A stretch of DNA of 64,000 nucleotides from Micromonospora lupini (GCF_026342015.1 NZ_JAPENL010000001.1:682001-746000), one strand, 5' to 3'. Shown: positions 15,977 through 25,056, counted from the stretch's first letter. Made by a program: numbers and translations. The notes: generated by a model from the sequence alone, not told the origin.

Positions 15977-16921
15977 TCAGCTTTCCCGCACGTCGTCGAC
16001 GGTCAGGACGATCTTGCCGCGGCGGGATCCGCGCTCGGTCGTCCGGTGCGCGTCGGCCGCCTTCGCAAGGGGGAAGGCGGCTTCGATCGGCACCCTGAAC
16101 CGGCCCTCGGTGAACAGTTCGGCTGCGGCGGGCAGTCCGTGGCGGCCGTCGGGTTCGCCGGCCAGTTGCCCCATGGAGAGGCGGACGCCGTGGGTGGGGG
16201 CGGTGAAGTCGGCCAGGGTGAGCACCGCTGTCGGGTCGCCGGTGAGGTGGAGCAGTTCGGTCAGGGATCCGGCGCCGGCGACGTCGAGGGCGCGGTCGAT
16301 CCGGGTCGCTCCCACGGCGTCGAGGCGGTTCGCGAGGTCGGGGCCGTAGGTGACGGGTGTCGCCCCGATCTGGCGGAGGAGGTCGTGGTTGTCGGCGCGG
16401 GCGGTGCCGATGACGTGGACGCCGCGGGCGGCGGCGAGTTGGACGGCGATGCTGCCGACACCGCCGGCGGCACCGTCGACGAGGAGTGTCATGCCGGGCC
16501 GTAGGTCCAGCAGGTCGAGGGCCCGGGTGGCGGTTTCGATGCTGGTGCCGGCCGCGCCTGCCTGGGTCCACGGCATGGTGGTGGGCTTGTGCGTCCAGAG
16601 CTGCAGGACCGCGAACTGTGCGCTCGCGCCGCCGAGTCTGGACAGCTCGACGATGCCGAAGACGTGGTCGCCGAGGCGCACGCCGTCGACGTTGTCGCCG
16701 ATCTCGTCGACGGTGCCGGCGGCGTCGACGCCGGGGATGTGTGGCAGCGGCAGGTGGGCGCTCATCGGGGTGCGGCCGGAGCGGAGGCCGATGTCGACGG
16801 GGGAGACGCCGGCGGCGTGGACGCGGATGCGGATCTGGCCGGCCCGGGGGCGTGGCGCGTCGGTGGTGCCGAGGTGGAGTACCTCGGGACCGCCGAACCG
16901 GTCGTACTGCACGGCGAACAT
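15977..16921 (-). CDS. NADP-dependent quinone-oxidoreductase-like protein (MDR superfamily)
   Basis: A 314-residue zinc-independent medium-chain reductase. It starts MFAVQYDRFGGPEVLHLGTTDAPRPR and has the GroES-like domain (GVSPVDIGLRSGR, IPGVDAAGTVDEIG). The nucleotide-binding motif is LLVDGAAGGVGSIAVQLAAARG (about 152-173, AxxGGVG type). The C-terminal EAAFPLAKAADAH and GKIVLTV are standard. It reduces quinones or other alpha,beta-unsaturated carbonyls with NADPH. The ATG at 16921 has GAGGAG upstream; 27 residues of open frame before it are not family-like. It is divergent from a TetR gene and is its likely target. Confidence 0.9.
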   Translation of the reverse strand: MFAVQYDRFGGPEVLHLGTTDAPRPRAGQIRIRVHAAGVSPVDIGLRSGRTPMSAHLPLPHIPGVDAAGTVDEIGDNVDGVRLGDHVFGIVELSRLGGASAQFAVLQLWTHKPTTMPWTQAGAAGTSIETATRALDLLDLRPGMTLLVDGAAGGVGSIAVQLAAARGVHVIGTARADNHDLLRQIGATPVTYGPDLANRLDAVGATRIDRALDVAGAGSLTELLHLTGDPTAVLTLADFTAPTHGVRLSMGQLAGEPDGRHGLPAAAELFTEGRFRVPIEAAFPLAKAADAHRTTERGSRRGKIVLTVDDVRES

Positions 16922-16975
16922 CAGGGGCTCCTCTGCCTGGGTGACGGGGTGGTGGTCGTACCGTAGGCAGGAAAT

Positions 16976-16989
16976 GGAGCAGCTGTTCC
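16976..16989. promoter_or_regulatory. Near-palindrome GGAGCAGCTGTTCC between oxidoreductase and TetR genes
   Basis: The 14 bases are symmetrical except for one G/T pair and lie 36 bp before the TetR ATG and 55 bp before the divergent reductase ATG. This is a natural place for a TetR operator controlling both genes. Only symmetry and location support it. Confidence 0.45.
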
Positions 16990-17024
16990 GCTGTGGGGTC
17001 AAGTGAGAGGGAGGCCGGCCAAAG

Positions 17025-17582
17025 ATGTCTCAGATGCGGCGTGCCGATGCCCGGTCCAACCGTGATCGGGTGGTGGCGGCGGCACGGGAGGCGTTCGCGT
17101 CGGCGGGGCTCGAGGTGCCCATGCGGGAGGTGGCGCGACGGGCGGGGGTGGGTGTGGCGACCCTGTACCGGCATTTCCCGACGCGTACGGAGTTGGTGGC
17201 GACGGTCCTGGCCGAGCGTGTGGAGGATTGCAGTGTGCAGGTGCGCCGCGCGCTCGACGACCCGGACCCGTGGCGGGCGCTGTCCGGCGTGGTGCGCGAG
17301 TTCGCCGAGCGGCAGAGCCATGACCGGGCGCTCAACGAGGCGTTGTTGGGGCCGGGTGAGGTGAGTGCGGCGTTTCAGCGGGAGCGGCGGGAGCACGCGC
17401 AGGCGTTGAACGTGCTGGTGGTGCGGGCCCGGGCGGCGGGGGTGCTGCGCGACGGCGTCGACGCGGACGACGTCCGGGCCGGCCTGTTGGCCATCGCGTC
17501 GCTTCGGCGGTTGCCGGCGGCGACGAGCGCCCGGGTGATCGGTAGGGTCGCCGATCTGGTGCTCGCCGGTATCCGCGCCTGA
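17025..17582 (+). CDS. TetR/AcrR family regulator
   Basis: A 185-residue TetR-type repressor. The helix-turn-helix (about 12-55) reads RSNRDRVVAAAREAFASAG followed by MREVARRAGVGVATLYRHFPTRTEL. The C-terminal ligand-binding domain is helical with VREFAERQSHDRALNEALLG. It is divergently arranged with the quinone reductase gene, the classic layout for a repressor of its neighbour. The inducer is probably a quinone or electrophile, given the neighbour (inference). Confidence 0.9.
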   Translation: MSQMRRADARSNRDRVVAAAREAFASAGLEVPMREVARRAGVGVATLYRHFPTRTELVATVLAERVEDCSVQVRRALDDPDPWRALSGVVREFAERQSHDRALNEALLGPGEVSAAFQRERREHAQALNVLVVRARAAGVLRDGVDADDVRAGLLAIASLRRLPAATSARVIGRVADLVLAGIRA

Positions 17583-17629
17583 CCGGTGCGGGCTGTCACG
17601 GTTGTGGTCGCACCGGACATGGACTGGAC

Positions 17630-18193
17630 GTGAGCTCAGGGATAGAGCATGGCGAGGACCGCTTCCGGCGGGTCTACGCCGAGACCTTCGAGTCGTTGTT
17701 GGCGTACGCGCTGCGGCGGGTCGCGCACCCGGAGGACGCGGCGGACGTCGTCGCGGAGACCTTCTTGGTGGCGTGGCGGCGCCGTCGGGACCTTCCGGCC
17801 GACGGGGAGGCGCGGTTGTGGCTGTACGGGGTGGCCCGGCGGGTGTTGGCCAACCAGCACCGTGGGGGTGTTCGCCGGCAGCGTCTTGGTGAGCGGTTGC
17901 GTCAGCAGATCGTCGCGTCGGTCGTCGATCCGGGGAGTGAGGTGCCGGAGCGGCTTGCCGTTCGGGCGGCGTTGGCAGGCCTGGCCGAGGTGGACCGGGA
18001 GGTGCTGATGCTCAATGTGTGGGAGGGTCTGCGGCCGCACGAGGTGGCTGCGGTGCTGGGGGTGACTCCTGCCGCGGTCCGGACCCGGCTGTCGCGGGCG
18101 AGGGCGAGGTTGCGGGGGCTGGTCGGTGACGATCCGGGGCCGCCCGGACATGTGCTCGACGTGCTGACCGCATTCATCGGGAAGGGGGACTGA
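17630..18193 (+). CDS. ECF-subfamily RNA polymerase sigma factor
   Basis: A 187-residue sigma factor with region 2 (FRRVYAETFESLLAYALRRVAHPEDAADVVAETFLVAWRRR in part, about 12-52) and region 4 (LAGLAEVDREVLMLNVWEGLRPHEVAAVLGVTPAAVRTRLSRARARLRG in part, about 112-160). There is no C-terminal SnoaL extension. It starts with GTG and shares one base with the following gene (TGATG), so the two are translationally coupled. The partner is a one-span membrane protein that fits the role of an anti-sigma factor. An ECF/anti-sigma pair usually transmits an envelope or oxidative signal. Confidence 0.92.
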   Translation: MSSGIEHGEDRFRRVYAETFESLLAYALRRVAHPEDAADVVAETFLVAWRRRRDLPADGEARLWLYGVARRVLANQHRGGVRRQRLGERLRQQIVASVVDPGSEVPERLAVRAALAGLAEVDREVLMLNVWEGLRPHEVAAVLGVTPAAVRTRLSRARARLRGLVGDDPGPPGHVLDVLTAFIGKGD

Positions 18194-19251
18194 TGAGCGT
18201 CGAGGAGCAGTTTGACCGGCTGGTTCGGGATGCCGACCCGGGTCGGCTCGGTGTGCTGGGAGAACTCGGCGGGGTGAAGCAGGACCTGCTGGAGGAGATC
18301 ATGTCCGAGTCGAAGCTCGATCGTGTCGTCGAGGTGCCGCGGCAGCGGTTGCGGGTGCGTGGTTTCGCCGGCGTCGTCGCGGCGGCAGCCGTCCTCGTCA
18401 GCGTCGTGCCGGTGTCCATCGTGGTGCGTGGGCAGTCCGAGGACCGAGGGGTCTCGCCGATAGCCACTGTCGACCCGGGTGTGGTCTTTTCGCCTGTGGC
18501 GATGGCGGCGGCGCAGCGGAACCCGCGGCTGCTGATCGACCGGTCTGGTTGGAGGGTGACGGAGCTGTCGGGGTTCACCGAGGAGCTGGGCATGATCCGT
18601 TTTCGCCGGGGTGGGCGGGAGTTGGAGATGAACTGGTATCCGGCGTCCGGTTATGCGGGTCGTTATGCCGATCGGCTCCAGGTGAATCGGCCGAAGTCGG
18701 TGCGGGTCGATGGCTGGCCGGGTGACCTGTTCGAGTATTCCGGCAGTGATTTTGCGGTGCTGACGCGTCCCCGCGAGGACGTGTTCGTGGAGATGAGGAC
18801 CGACGGGGACTGGTCGCGTAAGGAATTCGCTCGGGTTCTCGCGGACATCGTCCGGGTGGACGCGCGGACGTGGTTGGCCGCGCTTCCGGCGGAGATGGTC
18901 ATGCCGGTGGGGGAGAGGGCGGCGAAGGTGCTCGTCGATGTGCCGCTGCCGCCCGGGTTCGACGTCGTGGCGCTGGAGGACATCGGCGTGAGTGACTCAT
19001 ACCATTTCGGTGTGGATGTCACGTCCCGGGTCGGCTGCGGGTGGATCGCGGAGTGGCAGCGGGCGCGGGCGAGCGGCGACGAGGCCGCGGTGCGGCGGGC
19101 CGCGGACGCGTTGCGGGGCAGCCACGGGTGGCGGGTGCTGCGGGATCTGGACCGGGCCGGTGACTGGGCGGAGGTTTTCTGGGAGTACGCCGACGAGGTC
19201 GCGGCGGGGACGGTGCGGACCGGGTACGTGGGGGCCCTGGGCTGCCGGTGA
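18193..19251 (+). CDS. Single-span membrane partner of the ECF sigma factor (putative anti-sigma)
   Basis: A 352-residue protein with a cytoplasmic N-terminus (1-55), one membrane segment (about 57-77, VVAAAAVLVSVVPVSIVV) and a large extracytoplasmic part. The order resembles the CU044_5270-type proteins found next to actinobacterial ECF sigma factors. The N-terminal helix EEQFDRLVRDADPGRLGVLGE could bind sigma, but no ZAS zinc motif (HxxxCxxC) is present. The outer domain has no recognised fold and carries two cysteines (Cys276 region and the penultimate residue) that could form a disulfide. Anti-sigma function is inferred from coupling only. Confidence 0.65.
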   Translation: MSVEEQFDRLVRDADPGRLGVLGELGGVKQDLLEEIMSESKLDRVVEVPRQRLRVRGFAGVVAAAAVLVSVVPVSIVVRGQSEDRGVSPIATVDPGVVFSPVAMAAAQRNPRLLIDRSGWRVTELSGFTEELGMIRFRRGGRELEMNWYPASGYAGRYADRLQVNRPKSVRVDGWPGDLFEYSGSDFAVLTRPREDVFVEMRTDGDWSRKEFARVLADIVRVDARTWLAALPAEMVMPVGERAAKVLVDVPLPPGFDVVALEDIGVSDSYHFGVDVTSRVGCGWIAEWQRARASGDEAAVRRAADALRGSHGWRVLRDLDRAGDWAEVFWEYADEVAAGTVRTGYVGALGCR

Positions 19252-19256
19252 TGGGG

Positions 19257-19294
19257 GACGGCGGCACCCCGGGGGGATCCGGGGCGCCGCCGTC
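19257..19294. terminator. Bidirectional terminator between the sigma operon and kamA
   Basis: Arms 19257-19272 and 19279-19294 (GACGGCGGCACCCCGG against CCGGGGCGCCGCCGTC) pair with one mismatch around a 6-base loop. The hairpin sits between two convergent stop codons (19251 and 19301), so it can end both transcripts. Confidence 0.8.
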
Positions 19295-19300
19295 GGTGGG

Positions 19301-20692
19301 TCAGTCGTCGCGGTGGTCGTGCCACCACTGCTGGCCGTCGGCGGGGAGGGTGTCGATCGGGTCGTAGTAGGCGTAGCGCTTGTTGAGCGCCTCCAGGTCG
19401 GCGGACTCGATGGAGGTGCGGTAGTTCTTGGTCCAGTAGGAGATGCCGCGCTCACGGTCGTAGTCGGTGAGCATGTGCACCCAGCGTTTGCCGACGAAGG
19501 GCACGTCGCAGACGATGCGGGGGGTGGCGTAGCCGGGGAGGTAGCCCATGATGTCGTGCTGGAGCTGCTGGGCGTGCCAGACGGGGACGCGCCAGTGTTC
19601 GGCGTTGGGGATCATGTCGCACATGTAGAAGTAGTACGGCAGGATCCCGGCTTCGCCCTGCAGCGCGAAGCAGAGGTCGAGCAGTTCCGGGGTGGTGGCG
19701 TTGACGCCGCGCATGAGGACGCCCTGGTTGCGGACGTCGCGGACGCCGACGTCGAGGGCGGTCTGGGCGGCCTTGGCGACAAGTGGGGTGAGTGACTGGG
19801 CGTGGTTGACGTGGGTGTGGATGGCGAGGTTGACGCCTCGTCGTCCGGCGCTGCGGGCGACGCGTTCCAGGCCTTCGACGACGTCGGGTTGCAGCCAGTG
19901 CTGGGGGAGGCCCATGAGGGCCTTGGTGGCGAGGCGGATGTCGCGGACCGTCTCCAGTTCCAGCAGGCGCATGAGGTACGACTCGAGGTTGCGCCAGGGG
20001 ACGTTGGCGACGTCACCGCCGGAGACGACGACGTCGCGGACGCCGGGGTGGGCCTTGAGGTAGGCGATGTGCGCGTCGTAGCGGTCGACGGGTTTGAGGG
20101 TGAGTTTGAGTTTGTCGACGGCGGGGGTGGAGTTGCCGACGAGGTCCATGCGGGTGCAGTGGCCGCAGTACTGGGGGCAGGTGGAGAGCAGTTCGGCGAG
20201 GACCTTGGTGGGGTAGCGGTGGGTGAGGCCTTCGGCGACCCACATGTCGTGTTCGTGGAGGCTGTCGCGGCTGGCGTAGGGGTGTGAGGGCCAGTCGGTG
20301 CGGCGGTCGGAGGCGACCGGGATCATGTAGCGGCGGATGGGGTCGGCGAGCAGCGCCTCGGTGGTCAGCGGCGCGAACGGCACCATCGTGTTGATCATTT
20401 GTGGCGGCACCAGCATGGACATGGTGGCCAGGGCCGACTGGTCGGCCTCGAGGTCGGCGTAGAAGGTGTCGTCGATGAGGTCGCCGAAGACGGCGCGGAG
20501 CTGCTTGACGTTCTTGACGCAGTTGACGCGTTGCCACTGGGCGGATTCCCACTGGTCGCGGGTGACGTGGCGCCAGCCGGGGAAGCGGGTCCAGTCCGGT
20601 TCGACCAGGGGGCGGCGGTGGTATTCGTAGGGCTGCCCGGCGGTCGGTGCGGCGACCGGGGCGTGACTGGGGTGCGGGATGGTGTGGGTCAC
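19301..20692 (-). CDS. kamA: KamA-family radical SAM lysine 2,3-aminomutase
   Basis: A 463-residue radical SAM enzyme. CPQYCGHC (Cys172, Cys176, Cys179) is the CX3CX2C site for the 4Fe-4S cluster, and VVVSGGDVANVPWRNLE contains the SAM-binding Gly motif. GYATPRIVCDVPFVGKRW near residues 387-404 carries the expected PLP lysine (Lys402). These enzymes move the alpha-amino group of lysine to C3, giving L-beta-lysine. The gene is divergent from an operon coding for the next steps (kdd, kamD, kamE, kal-like), which fixes lysine as the likely substrate. The protein has a long N-terminus and lacks the GGGGK form of the PLP motif of clostridial enzymes. Confidence 0.9.
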   Translation of the reverse strand: MTHTIPHPSHAPVAAPTAGQPYEYHRRPLVEPDWTRFPGWRHVTRDQWESAQWQRVNCVKNVKQLRAVFGDLIDDTFYADLEADQSALATMSMLVPPQMINTMVPFAPLTTEALLADPIRRYMIPVASDRRTDWPSHPYASRDSLHEHDMWVAEGLTHRYPTKVLAELLSTCPQYCGHCTRMDLVGNSTPAVDKLKLTLKPVDRYDAHIAYLKAHPGVRDVVVSGGDVANVPWRNLESYLMRLLELETVRDIRLATKALMGLPQHWLQPDVVEGLERVARSAGRRGVNLAIHTHVNHAQSLTPLVAKAAQTALDVGVRDVRNQGVLMRGVNATTPELLDLCFALQGEAGILPYYFYMCDMIPNAEHWRVPVWHAQQLQHDIMGYLPGYATPRIVCDVPFVGKRWVHMLTDYDRERGISYWTKNYRTSIESADLEALNKRYAYYDPIDTLPADGQQWWHDHRDD

Positions 20693-20736
20693 GGCCCCTC
20701 CTCGGTGGTGCGGTGGATCGAAGCCCGAAGGCTACT

Positions 20737-20778
20737 GGAAAATATTCGGTACAGAAACTAGTCTGCCGTAAGTTTTCC
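20737..20778. promoter_or_regulatory. Imperfect inverted repeat in the kamA/kdd divergent promoter region
   Basis: GGAAAA and CAGA on the left mirror TCTG and TTTTCC on the right, around the 6-base centre AACTAG; the middle has small indels. It is AT-rich compared with its surroundings and lies between the start codons of kamA (20692) and kdd (20831). This suggests one operator for the whole lysine cluster. No regulator gene is next to it. Confidence 0.45.
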
Positions 20779-20830
20779 CGTTACGCGAGCCCTGGCCGGG
20801 GCTTCGGGCGGCTGGACAGGGGAGGTCGGC

Positions 20831-21892
20831 GTGACGTCACCGGTGGGACTGCACCGCGTCGTGCAACCGGCGGGGGTGCTGCCGCAGGCGGCGTGGCGGC
20901 TGGACGCGTCCGCCGCGATCGCGCCGAACGAGGTGCGGATCCGGTTGCAGCGGCTGAACCTGGACGCGGCGAGTTTCCGGCAGTTGTCGGAGAAGCACGG
21001 CGGCGACGGGGATGCCGTGCGCGCCGAGGTGCTGGAGATCATCTCCACGCGGGGGAAGATGCAGAACCCGGTGACCGGCTCCGGTGGGATGTTGATCGGC
21101 ACTGTGGAGGAGGCCGGTCGGCGGTCTCCGCTGGGGCTCAAGGCCGGGGAGCGGGTCGCCACGCTCGTGTCGTTGACGTTGACGCCGCTGGTGATCACCG
21201 ATGGGCTGGCCCGCTGGGACGGGCGCAGCGAGCAGGTGCCGTGCGACGGGTGGGCGATCCTGTTCGCGCGGTCCATCGCCGCGGTGCTGCCCGACGACGA
21301 GGACCCGCAGTTGTCCCTCGCCGTGCTGGACGTGTGCGGGGCACCCGCGCTGACCGCCCGGGTGGTGTCGCGCTACGTCGCGGAGCGCGGGCGTGTGGGT
21401 GATCCGACGCCGGTGCGGGTCGCGGTGATCGGTGGGGCCGGCAAGAGCGGGTCGCTGTCCCTGGCGGCGGCGCGACGCGCTGGCGCCGCCCGTACCGTCG
21501 GGGTGGTTCCGGTGGCGGCGGAGCGCGACGCGCTGACGGCCGCCGGGCTGGCGTCGGTGGTGGCGTTGGCCGACGCGCGCGACCCGGTGGGGTTGTCGAC
21601 GGCGGTGACCACGGCGCTCGGCGCGCCGGCGGACGTGACAGTGGTGTGCGTGGACGTGCCGGGGTGCGAGCACGGGGCGGTGCTGGCCACCGCGGACGGC
21701 GGCACGGTGATCTTCTTTTCGATGGCGACGAGCTTCTCCGCGGCGGCGTTGGGCGCGGAGGGGTTGGCGGCGGACGTGACGATGCTCGTGGGCAACGGGT
21801 ACGTGCCGGGGCACGCGGAGTTGGCGTTGGGGCTGCTGCGGGCCGAGCCGGGGGTGCGTCGGCTGTTCGCGGCGCGGATCGCGGCAGACTGA
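20831..21892 (+). CDS. kdd: L-erythro-3,5-diaminohexanoate dehydrogenase
   Basis: A 353-residue oxidoreductase matching Kdd of the lysine fermentation pathway. The N-terminus has LHRVVQPAGVLPQAAWRLDAS and GKMQNPVTGSGGMLIG, both highly typical, and the Rossmann motif VAVIGGAGKSGSLSLAAARRAGA lies about 197-219. It oxidises the 3-amino group of 3,5-diaminohexanoate to 3-keto-5-aminohexanoate with NAD+. It has a GTG start. Four bases separate its stop from the amidohydrolase ATG, so it leads a tight operon opposite kamA. In the pathway it acts after the B12-dependent 5,6-aminomutase encoded downstream. Confidence 0.9.
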   Translation: MTSPVGLHRVVQPAGVLPQAAWRLDASAAIAPNEVRIRLQRLNLDAASFRQLSEKHGGDGDAVRAEVLEIISTRGKMQNPVTGSGGMLIGTVEEAGRRSPLGLKAGERVATLVSLTLTPLVITDGLARWDGRSEQVPCDGWAILFARSIAAVLPDDEDPQLSLAVLDVCGAPALTARVVSRYVAERGRVGDPTPVRVAVIGGAGKSGSLSLAAARRAGAARTVGVVPVAAERDALTAAGLASVVALADARDPVGLSTAVTTALGAPADVTVVCVDVPGCEHGAVLATADGGTVIFFSMATSFSAAALGAEGLAADVTMLVGNGYVPGHAELALGLLRAEPGVRRLFAARIAAD

Positions 21893-21896
21893 GGTC

Positions 21897-23462
21897 ATGA
21901 CGAACCCCTCGACGTTGTACCGCGGCGGCGTGCTGCACTGCCCCGCCGACCCGAGCGCCACCGCGCTGCTGGTGTCCGGTGGGCGGATTGCCTGGTTGGG
22001 GACCGACGGTGACGCGCCGCCGGCTGACCGGGTGGTGGACCTGGGCGGGGCGCTGGTGACGCCGGCGTTCGTCGACGCGCACGTACACGCCACCGACACC
22101 GGGTTGGCGTTGTCCGGGCTGGAGTTGTCCGGGGTGCGCTCGGCGGGTCAGTTGCTCGATGCGGTGGCCGGGTTCGCGGCGGGGTTGCCGGCGGACGCGG
22201 TGGTGCTGGGGCACGGCTGGGACGAGTCGGGTTGGGCGGATGCGACGTTGCCGGACGCGGCGGCGTTGGACCGGGCGGCAGGTGGTCGGCGGGTGTACCT
22301 GTCGCAGGCGTCGATCCACTCGGCGTTGGTGTCGTCGGCGTTGCTGGCGGCGTGTCCGCAGGCGGAGCAGGCGGCCGGGTACGACGCGTCGGGTTGGTTG
22401 CGGCGCGACGCGCACCACGTGGTGCGGGCGGCGGCGCAGGGGTCGGTGACGCGGGCGCAGCGGGTCGCCGCGCAGCGGGTGGCCCTGGCGCACGCGGCGT
22501 CGTTGGGTATCGCGGCGGTGCACGAGTGCGGCGGTCCGGAGATCTCCGACGAGGAGGACTTCACCGGCCTGCTGGGCATCTCCGGGGCGGGCCTGCCGGA
22601 GGTGTACGGGTACTGGGGTGAGCTGGGTGGCGCCGCCCGTGCCCGGGAGTTGGGCGCGGTGGGCGCCGGTGGTGACCTGTTCGCCGACGGGGCGTTGGGG
22701 TCGCGTACGGCGCACGTGTCGCAGCCGTACGGCGACGGTGACGACTGCGGGCACGGGTACCTCAGCGCGGAGCAGGTGCGTGATCACCTGGTGGACTGTG
22801 CGGCGCACGGCCTGCAGGGCGGGTTCCACGCGATCGGGGACGCGGCGATCGGCACGGTCCTGGACGGGTTCGCGGCGGCGGCGTCGACGCTGGGTGTGGA
22901 GCGGCTGCGCGCGGCGCGGCACCGCATCGAACACGCGGAGATCATCAACAAGCGGATGATCGCGCGGTTCGTGGAGTACGGGATCGTGGCGAGCATGCAG
23001 CCGGCGTTCGACAGGTTGTGGGGCGGCGCGGGCCGGATGTACGAGGCGCGGCTGGGGTTGGACCGCTCGTTGGAGTCGAATCCGATGGGCGCGATGCACT
23101 CGGTGGGTGTGGCGTTGGCGTTCGGGTCGGATTCGCCGGTGACGCCCCTGGACCCGTGGGGGTCGGTGCGGGCGGCGGCGTCGCACCACAACCCGGCGCA
23201 GCGCATGGGGGTGCGTTCGGCGTTCGCGGCGCACACCCGGGGTGGGTGGCGGGCGGTGCACCTGGACGTCGAGGGTGTCCTGGCCCTGGGCGCCCCGGCG
23301 ACGTTCGCGGTGTGGTCGACGCCCGCAGGGGTGGAGCGGGGCCTGCCGGTGCTGCTGGCCGAGGACCCGGAGGCGCGGGGTCCGGACGACCCGACGCCGC
23401 TGCCGGTGTGCCGGCGGCTGGTGCTGCGCGGTGAGGTCATCTACGAGGAAGGGTCGCCGTGA
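21897..23462 (+). CDS. YtcJ-like metal-dependent amidohydrolase in the lysine cluster
   Basis: A 521-residue amidohydrolase of the YtcJ/amidohydrolase-3 group. The metal ligands are visible: FVDAHVHATDTG (HxH, about 60-71), the histidine in GGFHAIGDAAIGTVLDGF (about 311-328), HRIEHAEIINKRMI (about 342-355), and FGSDSPVTPLDPW (Asp, about 410-422). These enzymes cleave C-N bonds of amides or related compounds. Its place between kdd and kamD, where the textbook pathway has the 3-keto-5-aminohexanoate cleavage enzyme Kce, makes it a candidate for a pathway step or for supply of an amide precursor. It is not related to Kce (DUF849), so this is inference only. Confidence 0.82.
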   Translation: MTNPSTLYRGGVLHCPADPSATALLVSGGRIAWLGTDGDAPPADRVVDLGGALVTPAFVDAHVHATDTGLALSGLELSGVRSAGQLLDAVAGFAAGLPADAVVLGHGWDESGWADATLPDAAALDRAAGGRRVYLSQASIHSALVSSALLAACPQAEQAAGYDASGWLRRDAHHVVRAAAQGSVTRAQRVAAQRVALAHAASLGIAAVHECGGPEISDEEDFTGLLGISGAGLPEVYGYWGELGGAARARELGAVGAGGDLFADGALGSRTAHVSQPYGDGDDCGHGYLSAEQVRDHLVDCAAHGLQGGFHAIGDAAIGTVLDGFAAAASTLGVERLRAARHRIEHAEIINKRMIARFVEYGIVASMQPAFDRLWGGAGRMYEARLGLDRSLESNPMGAMHSVGVALAFGSDSPVTPLDPWGSVRAAASHHNPAQRMGVRSAFAAHTRGGWRAVHLDVEGVLALGAPATFAVWSTPAGVERGLPVLLAEDPEARGPDDPTPLPVCRRLVLRGEVIYEEGSP

Positions 23463-23496
23463 GCGAGCGTTTCAATGATGTGGCGGGGGCGACGGC

Positions 23497-25056
23497 GTGA
23501 CCGGGAAACTTGACCTTGATCCGGTGTTGGTGGCGCGGGCGCGGGAGTTGGCGCGTCGCGCCGGGCAGCCGGTGGTCGACCTGGCCCGCAGCCACACGAC
23601 GGTGTCGGTGGAGCGGGCGGTGCTGCGGTTGGCCGGGGTGAGCGGCGCCGACCCGGATGGCATTCCGTGGGTGAACCGGCTCGTGGACGCGGTCGTCGCG
23701 GACGTGGGGTTGGGGCACGGGGTGGCGGTGCCGGTGTTCGACGCCCTCGCCCGCGAGGGGATCACGGATGTGACGTTGCTGGCGCAGAAGGCCGCCGCCG
23801 GGTCGGTGCGGTTCGCGCTGCCCGGCGGTCGGTCGGCGACGGCGGCCCGGTCGGCGGCGCGCAGGGCGGTCGGCGCGGGTATCCGGCGCATCGACAGGCG
23901 GCGCGCGGAGCGGGACCGGCTCGTCAAGCGGCACGGTGACCCGGTGCAGCGGCCGTGGATCTACCTGATCGTGGCGACGGGGGACATCTACGAGGACATT
24001 CCGCAGGCGCAGGCCGCGGCGCGGGCCGGCGCGGACGTCATCGCGGTGATCCGCTCGACCGGGCAGTCGCTGCTGGACTACGTGCCCGAGGGCGCGACAC
24101 GTGAGGGCTTCGCCGGGACGTACGCCACGCAGGAGAACTTCCGGCTGATGCGGGCGGCCCTCGACGAGTCGTCGAAGGAGTTGGGCCGCTACGTGCGGTT
24201 GACCAACTACGCGTCCGGGCTGTGCATGCCGGAGATGGCGACCCTGGCCGGGTTGGAACGTCTCGACATGATGCTCAACGACTCGATGTACGGGATCCTG
24301 TTCCGCGACATCAACCCGGTGCGCACGTTCGTCGACCAGCGGTTCTCCCGGCAGGTCCACGCCCGCGCGGGGATCATCATCAACACCGGTGAGGACAACT
24401 ACCTGACCACCGCCGACGCGGTCGACGAGGCGCACACGGTGACGGTGTCGCAGCTGCTCAACGAGTTCTTCGCGCACGAGGCGGGTCTGGCGGACTGGCA
24501 GCTGGGCCTGGGGCACGCGTTCGAGATCAACCCGGAGGTGCCGGAGTCGTTCCGCCTGGAGTTGGCGCACGCCCTGCTGGCGCGGGAGTTGTTCCCCGAC
24601 GCGCCGTTGAAGTGGATGCCGCCGACGAAACACATGACCGGTGACGTGTTCCGGGGCAACCTGCTCGACGGGTTCTTCAACCTGGCCGGAGCGCTGACCG
24701 GGCAGGGCATCCTGCTGGTGGGGATGATGACCGAGGCCGTGGTGACGCCGTGGCTGTCGGACCGCGACATCGCGCTGCAGAACGTGCGCTACGTCCTCGG
24801 CGCGGCCGGTGGGCTGCACGAGGACTTCGTGCCCGCGCCGGGCGGGTTCATCCGCCGCCGCGCCAACCAGGTCCTCGGCGAGGCCCTGGACCTGTTGGAG
24901 CGCATCGGGGAGCAGACGCTGCTCACGGCCATCGCGCAGGGCACCTTCGGGATCATGAAGCGGCCCGCGGACCGCGGCAAGGGCCTGTCCGGGGTCGCCG
25001 CGCACGAGGCCGACTACTGCAACCCGGCCACCGACATCCTGGAGGCAGGGGCGTGA
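23497..25056 (+). CDS. kamD: Lysine 5,6-aminomutase alpha subunit
   Basis: A 519-residue protein matching the alpha (TIM-barrel) subunit of D-lysine/beta-lysine 5,6-aminomutase. It begins GKLDLDPVLVARARELARRAGQPVVDLARSHTTVSVERAVLRL and contains QAQAAARAGADVIAVIRSTGQSLLDYVPEGAT, LTNYASGLCMPEMATLAGLERLDMMLNDSMYGILFRDIN (typical of KamD) and INTGEDNYLTTADAVDEAHTV. The barrel binds adenosylcobalamin and PLP together with the beta subunit and moves the terminal amino group from C6 to C5 of beta-lysine. GTG start, 34 bases after the amidohydrolase stop; its own stop overlaps the GTG of kamE by 4 bases. Confidence 0.93.
   Translation: MTGKLDLDPVLVARARELARRAGQPVVDLARSHTTVSVERAVLRLAGVSGADPDGIPWVNRLVDAVVADVGLGHGVAVPVFDALAREGITDVTLLAQKAAAGSVRFALPGGRSATAARSAARRAVGAGIRRIDRRRAERDRLVKRHGDPVQRPWIYLIVATGDIYEDIPQAQAAARAGADVIAVIRSTGQSLLDYVPEGATREGFAGTYATQENFRLMRAALDESSKELGRYVRLTNYASGLCMPEMATLAGLERLDMMLNDSMYGILFRDINPVRTFVDQRFSRQVHARAGIIINTGEDNYLTTADAVDEAHTVTVSQLLNEFFAHEAGLADWQLGLGHAFEINPEVPESFRLELAHALLARELFPDAPLKWMPPTKHMTGDVFRGNLLDGFFNLAGALTGQGILLVGMMTEAVVTPWLSDRDIALQNVRYVLGAAGGLHEDFVPAPGGFIRRRANQVLGEALDLLERIGEQTLLTAIAQGTFGIMKRPADRGKGLSGVAAHEADYCNPATDILEAGA

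Noticed and set aside
21195..23261. Open frame of 688 codons on the minus strand across the kdd/amidohydrolase junction
   Set aside because: Arg/Pro/His-rich low-complexity text, the usual shadow of a very GC-rich gene; the plus strand has two complete enzymes here.
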